Assembly (NCBI RefSeq): GCF_900102635.1
Contig: NZ_FMZQ01000016.1
Span: 1 to 64,000, forward strand
Length of the DNA stretch: 64,000 nt
From: Ectopseudomonas chengduensis
GTDB lineage: Bacteria > Pseudomonadota > Gammaproteobacteria > Pseudomonadales > Pseudomonadaceae
Reading direction: 5' to 3'
Positions 18,001-27,144 of this stretch are shown piece by piece. Below the pieces are notes generated by a model. That model saw only the letters and a program-made list of their open reading frames with translations. It was not told the origin of the DNA and ran no database searches. The position numbers were made by a program, and so were the translations under genes. Each line of letters begins with the position of its first letter. Position 1 is the first letter of the stretch.

Positions 18001-19692
<1,692 letters not shown>

Positions 19693-19730
19693 TCCCGCGT
19701 GCCTGATGGCTCATGGCAGGATCAACGAAA

Positions 19731-19763
19731 CGCCGCAACCCTTACCGGGTTGCGGCGTTTTTG
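19731..19763 (+). terminator. Rho-independent terminator of deaD
   Basis: Perfect 11-bp stem CGCCGCAACCC / GGGTTGCGGCG with a 5-base loop, followed by TTTTT. Confidence 0.9.
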
Positions 19764-19782
19764 TTTGTTAAGGGCAGGTGAA

Positions 19783-19922
19783 CAGGTCGTTGAAAAACGT
19801 AGGCGAGGCAGTCAGTGCAAGGCAAAAACAGGCGAAAAAGCGCAGTTTACGAGTTGTAAATGAGCATTTTGAGCCTGTTTTTAACGCAGCAATGGCAACG
19901 CAGGTAGTTTTTCAGCAGCCTG
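19783..19922 (-). repeat. Dispersed palindromic repeat, copy 1 (MITE-like)
   Basis: About 140 bp with imperfect terminal inverted repeats (CAGG, 5 variable bases, TGAAAAAC on each side). Inside, AAAAACAGGC at 19824-19833 pairs with GCCTGTTTTT at 19873-19882, and TTTAC at 19846-19850 with GTAAA at 19856-19860, so the RNA would fold into a long hairpin. The core matches the reverse complement of 62210-62280 almost base for base. It contains no gene. It directly abuts the stop codon of the minus-strand gene starting at 20324. Confidence 0.75.
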
Positions 19923-20324
19923 TCAGCCGGTTTCGCTGAGATTGGCCCTGGGCGCCAGGCGATCGAACACCTCCGGCGTCAACGCCGCTTCACCCGCTTC
20001 GTCGAGCACTTCGCGTGGTCGCTCACTGCCGGGGATGCTGCTGTCGAGCATGCTCAGCAGCTGCGCGCCGCGCGCGGTGAGAATGAAATTTTCGCCGTTG
20101 CCACCTTCGTCTTCCGGGCGTGGTTCGATAAAGCCGTTTTGCAGCAGGCGCGCTTCATAGCGTGCAGCCTCGGCGCGCAGATGGTCGAGATTATCCACGG
20201 GGTCGCCGGCATTCTTATGCTCTTCGGCCAGGTCTTCGGCGTAGCGACGCGGGGCGAAGGGTTTGCCGGCGGAGTTCTGTGCCTCGTGCAGCAGGCGTTC
20301 GATCAGGTCCCAGTCGTGCTTCAT
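19923..20324 (-). CDS. DUF2513-like hypothetical protein
   Basis: 133-aa acidic soluble protein beginning MKHDWDLIERLLHEAQ, which resembles the DUF2513 family start and is sometimes found in phage-like contexts; the assignment is tentative. The middle contains GFIEPRPEDE and ILTARGAQLLSML, resembling a winged-helix-like domain. A GGGAGAG site precedes ATG 20324. The dispersed repeat lies immediately 3' of the stop codon and may have defined or modified the C-terminus and the transcript end. Confidence 0.65.
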   Translation of the reverse strand: MKHDWDLIERLLHEAQNSAGKPFAPRRYAEDLAEEHKNAGDPVDNLDHLRAEAARYEARLLQNGFIEPRPEDEGGNGENFILTARGAQLLSMLDSSIPGSERPREVLDEAGEAALTPEVFDRLAPRANLSETG

Positions 20325-20417
20325 GGCGGTCTCTCCCTATGCGATGGGCTTATAGAGTCCGACTTCAGCAACGCACTACGGTTCGACCTGAATTCTGCGA
20401 GCGGAGTACACAAAGCA

Positions 20418-20444
20418 AAACGCCCCGAACCAGTCGGGGCGTTT
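20418..20444 (-). terminator. Terminator of the cysI-DUF934 operon
   Basis: Stem ACGCCCCGA / TCGGGGCGT with a 5-base loop. On the minus strand it is followed by TTTTGCTTT. Confidence 0.8.
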
Positions 20445-20465
20445 GAGGCGTTTCAGCTGCCGTGA

Positions 20466-20963
20466 TCAGGCGCGGCGACGGAACAGCGGTTGCGGCTGAT
20501 CGGCCGAAGCCTGGTAAACCTCGCTGTAGTCCTCGAAGGCTTTCAGCGCATCGTACGGATCCTTGTCCGCGCGCACGGCGAAGGCATCGAAACCGACACG
20601 CTTGAGGGCAAACAGCTGGTCGCGCAGCACGTCGCCAATGGCGCGAACTTCGCCCTTGTAGCCGTAGCGGGTGCGCAGCAAGTAGGCGGTAGAGGAGTGG
20701 CGGCCATCGGTAAAGGCCGGGAACTCCAGGGCGATGACCTGAAAATGCGCCAGGTCATCGGCGATTTCCTCGATCTCGTCGCCGGCTTCCAGCCAGACGC
20801 CAAGACCGCCGTCGCGGGCCTTGAGGGCGTGCGCATGCTCGCGCCACAGTGCCAGTGGGACGATGATGTCGTCGCAGTTGGGGATGACGTCCAGGGTCAC
20901 GTCCTTGGCCAGCAGGTGCCAGGTCTCGTCGACCACCTGACCGTTCTTAATGATTCGCTGCAT
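20466..20963 (-). CDS. DUF934 protein linked to sulfite reductase
   Basis: 165-aa soluble protein of the DUF934 family, with ALEFPAFTDGRHSSTAYLLRTRYGYKG and RDQLFALKRVGFDAF as recognisable blocks. Genes of this family almost always follow cysI in pseudomonads and are thought to support sulfite reduction; the biochemical role is not settled. Its start overlaps the end of cysI by 17 bases, so the two are cotranscribed and probably translationally coupled. Confidence 0.88.
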   Translation of the reverse strand: MQRIIKNGQVVDETWHLLAKDVTLDVIPNCDDIIVPLALWREHAHALKARDGGLGVWLEAGDEIEEIADDLAHFQVIALEFPAFTDGRHSSTAYLLRTRYGYKGEVRAIGDVLRDQLFALKRVGFDAFAVRADKDPYDALKAFEDYSEVYQASADQPQPLFRRRA

Positions 20964-22605
20964 AGACGCGCTCCTTGAACGGATCGATACCGACGCGGCG
21001 GTAGGTGTCGAGGAAGCTTTCTTCTTCGGTGCGTTGCTCGACGTAGACCTTGATGATCTTGTCGATCACATCGGCCATGTCCGCTTCGGCGAAGGATGGG
21101 CCGAGGATCTGCGCCAGGCTGGCGTCACGGCCGGCGCTGCCGCCGAGCGATACCTGATAGAACTCCTGGCCTTTCTTGTCGACGCCGAGAATGCCGATAT
21201 GGCCGACGTGGTGGTGACCGCAGGCGTTCATGCAGCCGGAGATGTTCAGGTCGATATTGCCGATGTCGAACAGATAGTCGAGATCGTCGAAACGACGCTG
21301 AATGGCTTCGGCGATCGGGATCGACTTGGCGTTGGCCAGCGAGCAGAAGTCGCCGCCCGGGCAGCAGATGATGTCGGTCAGCAGGCCTACGTTCGGCGTG
21401 GCGAAACCTTGTTCGCGCAGTTCGCCCCAAAGAGCCAGCAACTGACGCTGCTCGACGTCGGCGAGGATGATGTTCTGGTTGTGGCTGTTGCGCACTTCGC
21501 CGAAGGAATAACGGTCGGCCAGGTCGGCGATGGCATCGAGCTGCTTGTCGGTGACGTCGCCTGGCGCCACGCCGGTGGGTTTGAGCGATAAGGTCACGGC
21601 AACGTAGCCAGGCTTCTTGTGGGCGAAGGTGTTGCGCTCGCGCCAACGGGCGAAGCCCGGGTGTTCGGCGTTCTGCTGGGCGAGCAGGGCGTCTTCGTCC
21701 TGCAGGGTCAGATAGGCCGGATCAACGAAGTGTGTGGCAACGCGGGCGACTTCGGCTTCGGTGAGGGTGGTCGGCCCGTCCTTGAGGTGCGCCCACTCGG
21801 CGTTCACGCGCTCGGCGAACACCTCGGGGGTCAGCGCCTTGACCAGAATCTTGATACGCGCCTTGTACTTGTTATCGCGACGGCCATAGCGGTTGTACAC
21901 GCGCAGGATGGCGTCGAGATAACTGATCAGGTGCTGCCAGGGCAGGAATTCGTTGATGAAGCTGCCGACGATCGGGGTACGACCCAGGCCGCCACCGACG
22001 GAAACACGGAAGCCCAGCTCGCCGGCTGCGTTCTTCACCGCTTCCAGGCCGATGTCATGCACTTCGATGGCGGCACGGTCGCCCACGGCGCCGTTGACGG
22101 CGATCTTGAACTTGCGCGGCAAGTGGCTGAATTCGGGATGGAAGGTCGACCACTGACGGATGATCTCGCACCAGGGACGCGGATCGACGATCTCGTCCTT
22201 GGCCACGCCGGCGAACTGGTCGGTGGTGGTGTTGCGGATGCAGTTACCGCTGGTCTGGATGGCGTGCATCTGCACGGTGGCCAGCTCGGCGAGAATCTCC
22301 GGCACGTCTTCCAGGTCCGGCCAGTTGAACTGTACGTTCTGGCGGGTGCTGATATGGGCATAGCCCTTGTCGTAGTCGCGGGCGATCTTGGCCAGCATGC
22401 GCACCTGGGTGGACGACAGCAGGCCATAAGGCACGGCCACGCGCAGCATGGGCGCGTAGCGCTGGATATACAGACCGTTCTGCAGGCGCAGCGGACGGAA
22501 TTCCTCGCCGCTCAGCTCTCCGGCGAGGTAGCGGCGGGTTTGATCGCGGAACTGCTTGACGCGATCCTCGACGATCTTTTGATCGTACTGGTCATATACG
22601 TACAT
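20947..22605 (-). CDS. cysI: Sulfite reductase hemoprotein, nitrite/sulfite reductase family
   Basis: 552-aa siroheme enzyme that reduces sulfite to sulfide for cysteine synthesis. Two ferredoxin-like/4Fe-4S repeats are visible. The cluster and siroheme cysteines are C415-x5-C421 (CPGGDFC) and C458-x3-C462 (CMNAC), all present, as are the siroheme-binding arginine blocks (STRQNVQFNW, SGNCIRNTT). Start 22605 is preferred to the upstream in-frame ATG because the family N-terminus is MYVYDQYDQ. The DUF934 partner follows. Dyads at 22723-22772 may be operators. Confidence 0.9.
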   Translation of the reverse strand: MYVYDQYDQKIVEDRVKQFRDQTRRYLAGELSGEEFRPLRLQNGLYIQRYAPMLRVAVPYGLLSSTQVRMLAKIARDYDKGYAHISTRQNVQFNWPDLEDVPEILAELATVQMHAIQTSGNCIRNTTTDQFAGVAKDEIVDPRPWCEIIRQWSTFHPEFSHLPRKFKIAVNGAVGDRAAIEVHDIGLEAVKNAAGELGFRVSVGGGLGRTPIVGSFINEFLPWQHLISYLDAILRVYNRYGRRDNKYKARIKILVKALTPEVFAERVNAEWAHLKDGPTTLTEAEVARVATHFVDPAYLTLQDEDALLAQQNAEHPGFARWRERNTFAHKKPGYVAVTLSLKPTGVAPGDVTDKQLDAIADLADRYSFGEVRNSHNQNIILADVEQRQLLALWGELREQGFATPNVGLLTDIICCPGGDFCSLANAKSIPIAEAIQRRFDDLDYLFDIGNIDLNISGCMNACGHHHVGHIGILGVDKKGQEFYQVSLGGSAGRDASLAQILGPSFAEADMADVIDKIIKVYVEQRTEEESFLDTYRRVGIDPFKERVYAANH

Positions 22606-22722
22606 GAAGGGTCCTGTTTTCAGGCTACTTACTGCCAATCAGCGCGCACGGCCGCGCACTCCCCGAGGAGCCGGGGCACGATACCAGCTCAGGTTTATGC
22701 GTAAAAGTGATGTTTGAATATA

Positions 22723-22772
22723 TAAACCTTGGTTTAAGGAATAAGACTGCCCTAGAGCATAACCATATGGTT
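22723..22772 (-). promoter_or_regulatory. Two related dyads upstream of cysI
   Basis: TAAACC-TT-GGTTTA at 22723-22736 and the perfect 12-bp palindrome AACCATATGGTT at 22761-22772 share AACC/GGTT half-sites. They lie 118-167 bp upstream of the cysI start and 69-118 bp upstream of the 37-aa gene on the other strand. Their position suits a regulator of the divergent pair, but the binding protein is unknown. Confidence 0.4.
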
Positions 22773-22840
22773 TGAGCGATGGCCAAGGCTGGTCTTAAAT
22801 GCAGTGTGCATCACCCAAAAGCACAAGAAGAGGGGGAACC

Positions 22841-22954
22841 ATGACCGAGCACACTGAAGTGGACAATTCCGACAGCGTCATCGATGCCTGGGCGATCTTT
22901 TGCCTGATCCTGATCGCGGTAGGTACGGCGGTCTTCTGGGTCAGCGGACAGTGA
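22841..22954 (+). CDS. Small single-pass membrane protein, 37 aa
   Basis: Translation gives an acidic N-terminus (MTEHTEVDNSDSVIDAW) followed by one hydrophobic helix (AIFCLILIAVGTAVFWV) ending SGQ. A strong AGAGGGGG site sits just before ATG 22841, and a terminator hairpin (AAGGCCGA / TCGGCCTT, 22960-22990) follows, so it looks like a complete gene. The negative-outside or cytosolic tail plus one helix is typical of small regulatory membrane peptides. I do not recognise a family. Confidence 0.65.
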   Translation: MTEHTEVDNSDSVIDAWAIFCLILIAVGTAVFWVSGQ

Positions 22955-22959
22955 GGGCG

Positions 22960-22991
22960 AAGGCCGATACGCATTAGCGGTCGGCCTTTTG
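22960..22991 (+). terminator. Terminator after the 37-aa gene
   Basis: Stem AAGGCCGA / TCGGCCTT with a 13-base loop, followed by TTGT. Moderate strength. Confidence 0.6.
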
Positions 22992-23037
22992 TCATTTGCG
23001 CCCTATACTGCGCCCCGGTTAATTGGGGAGCGGTGCC

Positions 23038-24099
23038 GTGATCCGGTGGGTGTTGGGCCTGTGGCTATTACTGTGCTGCGCATTGGCGTCAGCACAAACC
23101 CGTGCGCCGTCTGTGATCTTCCTCAATCCCGGCTATTCCGACGAGCCGTTCTGGGCCGATTACACCCGCTATATGCAGGACGCCGCAGGCGACCTCGGCA
23201 TCGACCTGAAGGTACTTTACGGTGAGCGTGATCCAGCGCGCATGCTGAGCAATGCCCGCCAGGTTCTCGACGGTGAACACCCGGATTACCTGATCTTCAC
23301 CAACGAGCAGTTCCAGGGACCTGTGCTGCTGCGCCTGTTCGAAGCTAGCCAGGTTGGTCTTTTCGCCCTCCACAGCACGCTCACCGACGAGCAGCAGGAG
23401 CTGATCGGTGGCAGCCGCGAGCGTCACCGCAACTGGCTGGGTAGCCTGGTGCCCAATGATGAAGAGGCAGGTTACCTCATGGGGCGCGAACTGATCGCGC
23501 TTGCCAAGGGGCAACCGGCCGAGCTGCTGGCATTTTCCGGGGTCAAGCAAACGCCGTCATCGATCTTGCGTCTGGCCGGTTTGCAACGTGCGCTGAACGA
23601 GGCGCCGCATGTGCGTCTGGTGCAGGCAGTGCATGGCGAGTGGCAGGAGCAGCGCGCCTATGAGCAGGCGATGAGCCTGTTGCCGCGCTATCCGGGGGTG
23701 AGCCTGGTGTGGTCCGCAAACGATGCAATGGCATTCGGCGTGATGCGTGCGGCTGATGAGCTGGGCAGAGACCTGCGCTATGCAGCCTTGAATAACTCAG
23801 CTCGGGTGCTGCAGGCACATATCGATGGACGAATCGATGTCCTGGCGAGTGGCCACTTCGTTCTGGGGGGCTGTGCCCTGGTGATGCTCAGTGACCATGC
23901 CCGTGACATGGATTTCATCGAGCGCGGCGGCCAGGACCAGGTGGCATCCCTGCTGCGCCTGCTCGACAGGGCGCAATCGCAGAAACTGCTGGCACGCCTT
24001 GGCCAGGCGGACATCGACATGGACTTTGGCCAGTTCAGCGCGTTGACTCAGCCCCAACAGCAGCGCTACGACTGCTCGATAGCATCCCTGCTGGACTGA
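23038..24099 (+). CDS. Periplasmic sugar-type binding protein (Peripla_BP_4), orphan
   Basis: 353-aa protein with a signal peptide (VIRWVLGLWLLLCCALASAQ) and a type I periplasmic-binding fold: SVIFLNPGYSDEPFWADYTRYMQ at the start, LPRYPGVSLVWSANDAMAFGV in the second lobe. Start GTG 23038 is seven bases after TTGGGGAG. No ABC permease or ATPase is near it, so it may serve as a sensor for a receptor rather than in import. It ends directly against the convergent DUF2970 gene. Confidence 0.78.
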   Translation: MIRWVLGLWLLLCCALASAQTRAPSVIFLNPGYSDEPFWADYTRYMQDAAGDLGIDLKVLYGERDPARMLSNARQVLDGEHPDYLIFTNEQFQGPVLLRLFEASQVGLFALHSTLTDEQQELIGGSRERHRNWLGSLVPNDEEAGYLMGRELIALAKGQPAELLAFSGVKQTPSSILRLAGLQRALNEAPHVRLVQAVHGEWQEQRAYEQAMSLLPRYPGVSLVWSANDAMAFGVMRAADELGRDLRYAALNNSARVLQAHIDGRIDVLASGHFVLGGCALVMLSDHARDMDFIERGGQDQVASLLRLLDRAQSQKLLARLGQADIDMDFGQFSALTQPQQQRYDCSIASLLD

Positions 24100-24327
24100 T
24101 CAGCCAGTCGCCAGGTGCAGGATCAGCTTAACCGTCACCAGCAATACGATCACGAACAGGGTGGTGAACAGCACCCCGAGCAGAATGAAATGGCTGGGCT
24201 TTCCGCGACTGAAGTCGCGGCTACGGTTCTTCCCGCTCTGCACGCCAAGGGCGGCGGCCAGCACGCTCTGCAGCATTTCGCGCAGGGTCAGCGGGGCCTG
24301 CTGGGGGTCTTTGTCCTGATCGCTCAT
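24100..24327 (-). CDS. DUF2970 small membrane protein
   Basis: 75-aa protein with the DUF2970 pattern: LTLREMLQSVLAAALGVQSGKNRSRDF followed by one transmembrane helix (FILLGVLFTTLFVIVLLVTVKLIL). Start 24327 (MSDQDKDPQQ) is chosen over the upstream in-frame ATG on family length. The function of the family is unknown. The AraC-type gene diverges from it. Confidence 0.82.
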   Translation of the reverse strand: MSDQDKDPQQAPLTLREMLQSVLAAALGVQSGKNRSRDFSRGKPSHFILLGVLFTTLFVIVLLVTVKLILHLATG

Positions 24328-24445
24328 GGTCAGCCTCTCCGTCGGTCCTGCAAGCATAGTCCGCAACCGCCACGCCAGCACGAGGGACTAGGCTGGCCGC
24401 GGCGAATCAGGCAATCTGCGCGAGCGCTGACCACCGACCTTGACC

Positions 24446-25267
24446 ATGTCTGACGATCTCTTTCCTGACGATGCCGCGCAAACCGAGCGCACCCGCGAAA
24501 CCATCCTGCGCTACCACCTGAGCTGGAAGCACCGCGACCTCGATGCTGTAATGGCGCTGTATCACCCGGAGATCGAGTACAACGACTTCTACCAGCAGCG
24601 CTGCATGCGCCTGGCTGAGCTGCGCGAGTACGTCGAGAACAACCTGCCGCGCCGCCCGGGCGAACTGCTGGAGCACGTCGACCGCATCCGCATCGACGGG
24701 CATACCGCCTTCATCCAGTACTGCACCAGCTTGCAGGGCGGGGAAGGGCTTGTGTCGTTCCGCACCGGTGAAGCCATCACCGTGCGCGACGGGCTGATCT
24801 GGCGGATCAACGAATACGCCACCCTGGTGCATGAGGCGCGTGGCACTGGCGAAGCGGCCAGTTCGCGCCCGGCGATCAGCCGCCTGGGGCTGTCGACCCG
24901 CCAGCTCGGTCAGCTGGCGCAGGACCTGCAGGACTACTTTCAGCGCAGCCAGCCCTTTCTCGACCCCGAGCTGGATCTGCAGCAGGTGGCGGCAGCGACG
25001 GGTTACAGCCGCAACCAGATATCCCATCTGCTCAATCAGGTGCTGGGCGAGAGCTTCTACCGCTACGTCAACCGCGCCCGCCTGCAGTACTTGCTCGATG
25101 GCTTGCAGGCGGGCAGCGACCTCAAGCGTATCGACGAGCTGGCCTTTGCCGCCGGCTTCAACTCGTTGTCGGCCTTCTACAGCTGCTTCAAGCGCCACAC
25201 CGGGCTTTCGCCCACGGCCTACCTCAAGCAGATTTCCGCGCGGGCACGCACGCAAGACAGCGACTGA
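24446..25267 (+). CDS. AraC-family regulator with SnoaL-like N-terminal domain
   Basis: 273-aa protein joining an NTF2/SnoaL-like domain (residues 10-130: RETILRYHLSWKHRDLDAVM then YHPEIEYND) to an AraC-type double HTH (about 165-265: LDLQQVAAATGYSRNQISHLLNQ and IDELAFAAGFNSLSAFYSCFKRHTG). The SnoaL fold probably binds a small-molecule effector in place of the usual cupin arm. ATG 24446 is chosen as start. The flavoenzyme, cupin and binding-protein genes follow on the same strand and are its likely targets. Confidence 0.82.
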   Translation: MSDDLFPDDAAQTERTRETILRYHLSWKHRDLDAVMALYHPEIEYNDFYQQRCMRLAELREYVENNLPRRPGELLEHVDRIRIDGHTAFIQYCTSLQGGEGLVSFRTGEAITVRDGLIWRINEYATLVHEARGTGEAASSRPAISRLGLSTRQLGQLAQDLQDYFQRSQPFLDPELDLQQVAAATGYSRNQISHLLNQVLGESFYRYVNRARLQYLLDGLQAGSDLKRIDELAFAAGFNSLSAFYSCFKRHTGLSPTAYLKQISARARTQDSD

Positions 25268-25312
25268 TCGCCCCAACTAGCCTTGTGTCATCGATTGATG
25301 ACGGAGGCGTGG

Positions 25313-26719
25313 ATGAATTCCTGGCGCAACATCAGTCTGTGGATGGATCAGCTCGATGATCCGCTGCAGGCGCGGCCCAGCCTGCAAGCCCAGCTGCACG
25401 CCGACGTGGCTATCATCGGCGCGGGTTATACCGGCCTGTGGACGGCCTATTACCTCAAGCGCCAGGCGCCGCAGCTGCGTGTGGTGATCGTCGAGGCCGA
25501 GACCGCCGGCTTCGGTGCGTCCGGGCGCAATGGTGGCTGGTTGATGGGTAACCTGCTCGGCGAGGATCGTCTGCTGGCCGGTGTGCCAGCGTCGGAGCGC
25601 AAGGCGGGCTTCGACCTGCTGCACGGCATTCCCGATGAAGTGGTCTCGGTGGTCGCCCGCGAGGGCATCGACTGCGATCTGCGCAAGGGCGGCGTGCTGT
25701 ATTGCGCGGCGCGCTACCCGGAGCAGGAAGTGCGCCTGCGTGATTATCTCAAGGAACTGCGTGCGCTGGGCCTGAGCGAAGACGACTACCGCTGGCTGCC
25801 GCCGAGCGAACTGGCCACCCAGTTGCGCGTGGCCAATGCCTACGGCGCGCTGTACAGCCCGCATTGCGCGACGATCCAACCGGCCAAGCTGGTGCGGGGC
25901 CTGGCGCGCTGCGTCGAGGACCTGGGTGTCGAACTCTACGAGCGCAGCCCGGTGATCGACTGGCAACCCGGCCTGGTGCGTACCGCTCACGGCCTGGTCA
26001 CGGCTGACTGGGTGGTGCCGGCCATCGAGGGGTACGCCGCCAGCTTGCCGCCGTTGGGTAATCACCAGTTGCCGGTGCAGAGCCTGATCGTTGCCACCGA
26101 GCCATTGCCGGCGGATGTCTGGGCCGGTATCGGCCTGGAGCGCGGGCAGGCGTTCAGCGAATTCAGCCGTCAGGTCACCTACGGCCAGCGCAGCCTCGAT
26201 GACCGTCTGATCTTCGGGGCGCGTGGTGGCTACCGCTTTGGCGGGCGCCTGCGCACCGACTTCAACTTAACCGACGACGAGCTGGGTTTACGCCGTTACC
26301 TGATGGGGGAAATCTTCCCGCAGCTGCGCAACGTGCGTTTCACCCATTCCTGGGGTGGCAACCTGGGCATGGCGCGGCGCTTCCAGCCGCACATGCTGCG
26401 CGACACCCGCAACCGCATCGCGCTGTCTGGCGGTTACGGCGGCGAGGGCGTCGGAGCCACCAACCTGGGCGGGCGCACCCTGGCCGATCTCATTCTCGGT
26501 CGGGACAGCGAACTGCTGCGCCAGCCCTGGGTGCTGAGTGATAGCCCGATTTCCAGCCTGAGGCGCTGGGAGCCCGAACCCTGCCGCTGGCTTGGCTACA
26601 ACGCCATCATCCGCAGTTTCGTGCATGAGGACGAAGTCCTCGCCAACCCGCGCAGCCCGGCCTGGCGCCGGCGTCTGGCGCAGGCGGTGGCGGCGCGCAT
26701 GGAAAGCCTGATGGGCTGA
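25313..26719 (+). CDS. FAD-dependent amine oxidase, glutamylputrescine-oxidase-like
   Basis: 468-aa DAO-family flavoprotein. The FAD-binding GAGYTG is at residues 36-41, followed by FGASGRNGGWLMG, which in this family carries the covalent or close FAD contact, and a C-terminal SGGYGGEGVGATNLGGRTL block. Closest recognised relatives oxidise gamma-glutamylputrescine or similar amines with release of H2O2. Start ATG 25313 follows GGAGG. The cupin and SpuD-like genes downstream suggest amine or polyamine use, but the exact substrate is inferred. Confidence 0.8.
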   Translation: MNSWRNISLWMDQLDDPLQARPSLQAQLHADVAIIGAGYTGLWTAYYLKRQAPQLRVVIVEAETAGFGASGRNGGWLMGNLLGEDRLLAGVPASERKAGFDLLHGIPDEVVSVVAREGIDCDLRKGGVLYCAARYPEQEVRLRDYLKELRALGLSEDDYRWLPPSELATQLRVANAYGALYSPHCATIQPAKLVRGLARCVEDLGVELYERSPVIDWQPGLVRTAHGLVTADWVVPAIEGYAASLPPLGNHQLPVQSLIVATEPLPADVWAGIGLERGQAFSEFSRQVTYGQRSLDDRLIFGARGGYRFGGRLRTDFNLTDDELGLRRYLMGEIFPQLRNVRFTHSWGGNLGMARRFQPHMLRDTRNRIALSGGYGGEGVGATNLGGRTLADLILGRDSELLRQPWVLSDSPISSLRRWEPEPCRWLGYNAIIRSFVHEDEVLANPRSPAWRRRLAQAVAARMESLMG

Positions 26720-26753
26720 GTGAATGCCAGCCGTTCCTTTATCCGGAGTACCA

Positions 26754-27095
26754 ATGAATATCACCCATTTTCGTAACACTCCCAACGTCGGCCTGGACGA
26801 GTCCAATCCGGTTGCCGTGCCCCTGAGCGAGCCGGTGGCGGTTACTTCGACCACCAGCGTCGAGCGCAGTGACGGCGTCGAGACCGGCATCTGGGAATGC
26901 ACGCCGGGGCGCTGGCGCCGACAGATTGTGCGGCAGGAGTTCTGTCACTTCGTGGCTGGGCGCTGCACCTTCACGCCTGACGGCGGTGAGCCCATCGAGA
27001 TTCGCGCCGGCGACGCCCTGATGATGCCGGCCAATACCCTTGGCATCTGGGACATACAAGAAACGGTGCGCAAGACCTATGTGCTGATCTTCTGA
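26754..27095 (+). CDS. Cupin-domain protein (DUF861/Cupin_3 type)
   Basis: 113-aa single cupin. The core is GIWECTPGRWRR, then FCHFVAGRCTFTPDGGEP and IRAGDALMMPANTLGIW, matching the (S)-ureidoglycine-aminohydrolase-like Cupin_3 group. In amine-oxidase operons such cupins are common but unassigned. It sits 34 bases after the oxidase gene, with GGAG before ATG 26754. Confidence 0.85.
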   Translation: MNITHFRNTPNVGLDESNPVAVPLSEPVAVTSTTSVERSDGVETGIWECTPGRWRRQIVRQEFCHFVAGRCTFTPDGGEPIEIRAGDALMMPANTLGIWDIQETVRKTYVLIF

Positions 27096-27144
27096 GTCAG
27101 CCCCTTTTCAGTACTGCCTAGAACAACAACTCACGAGGTATCCC

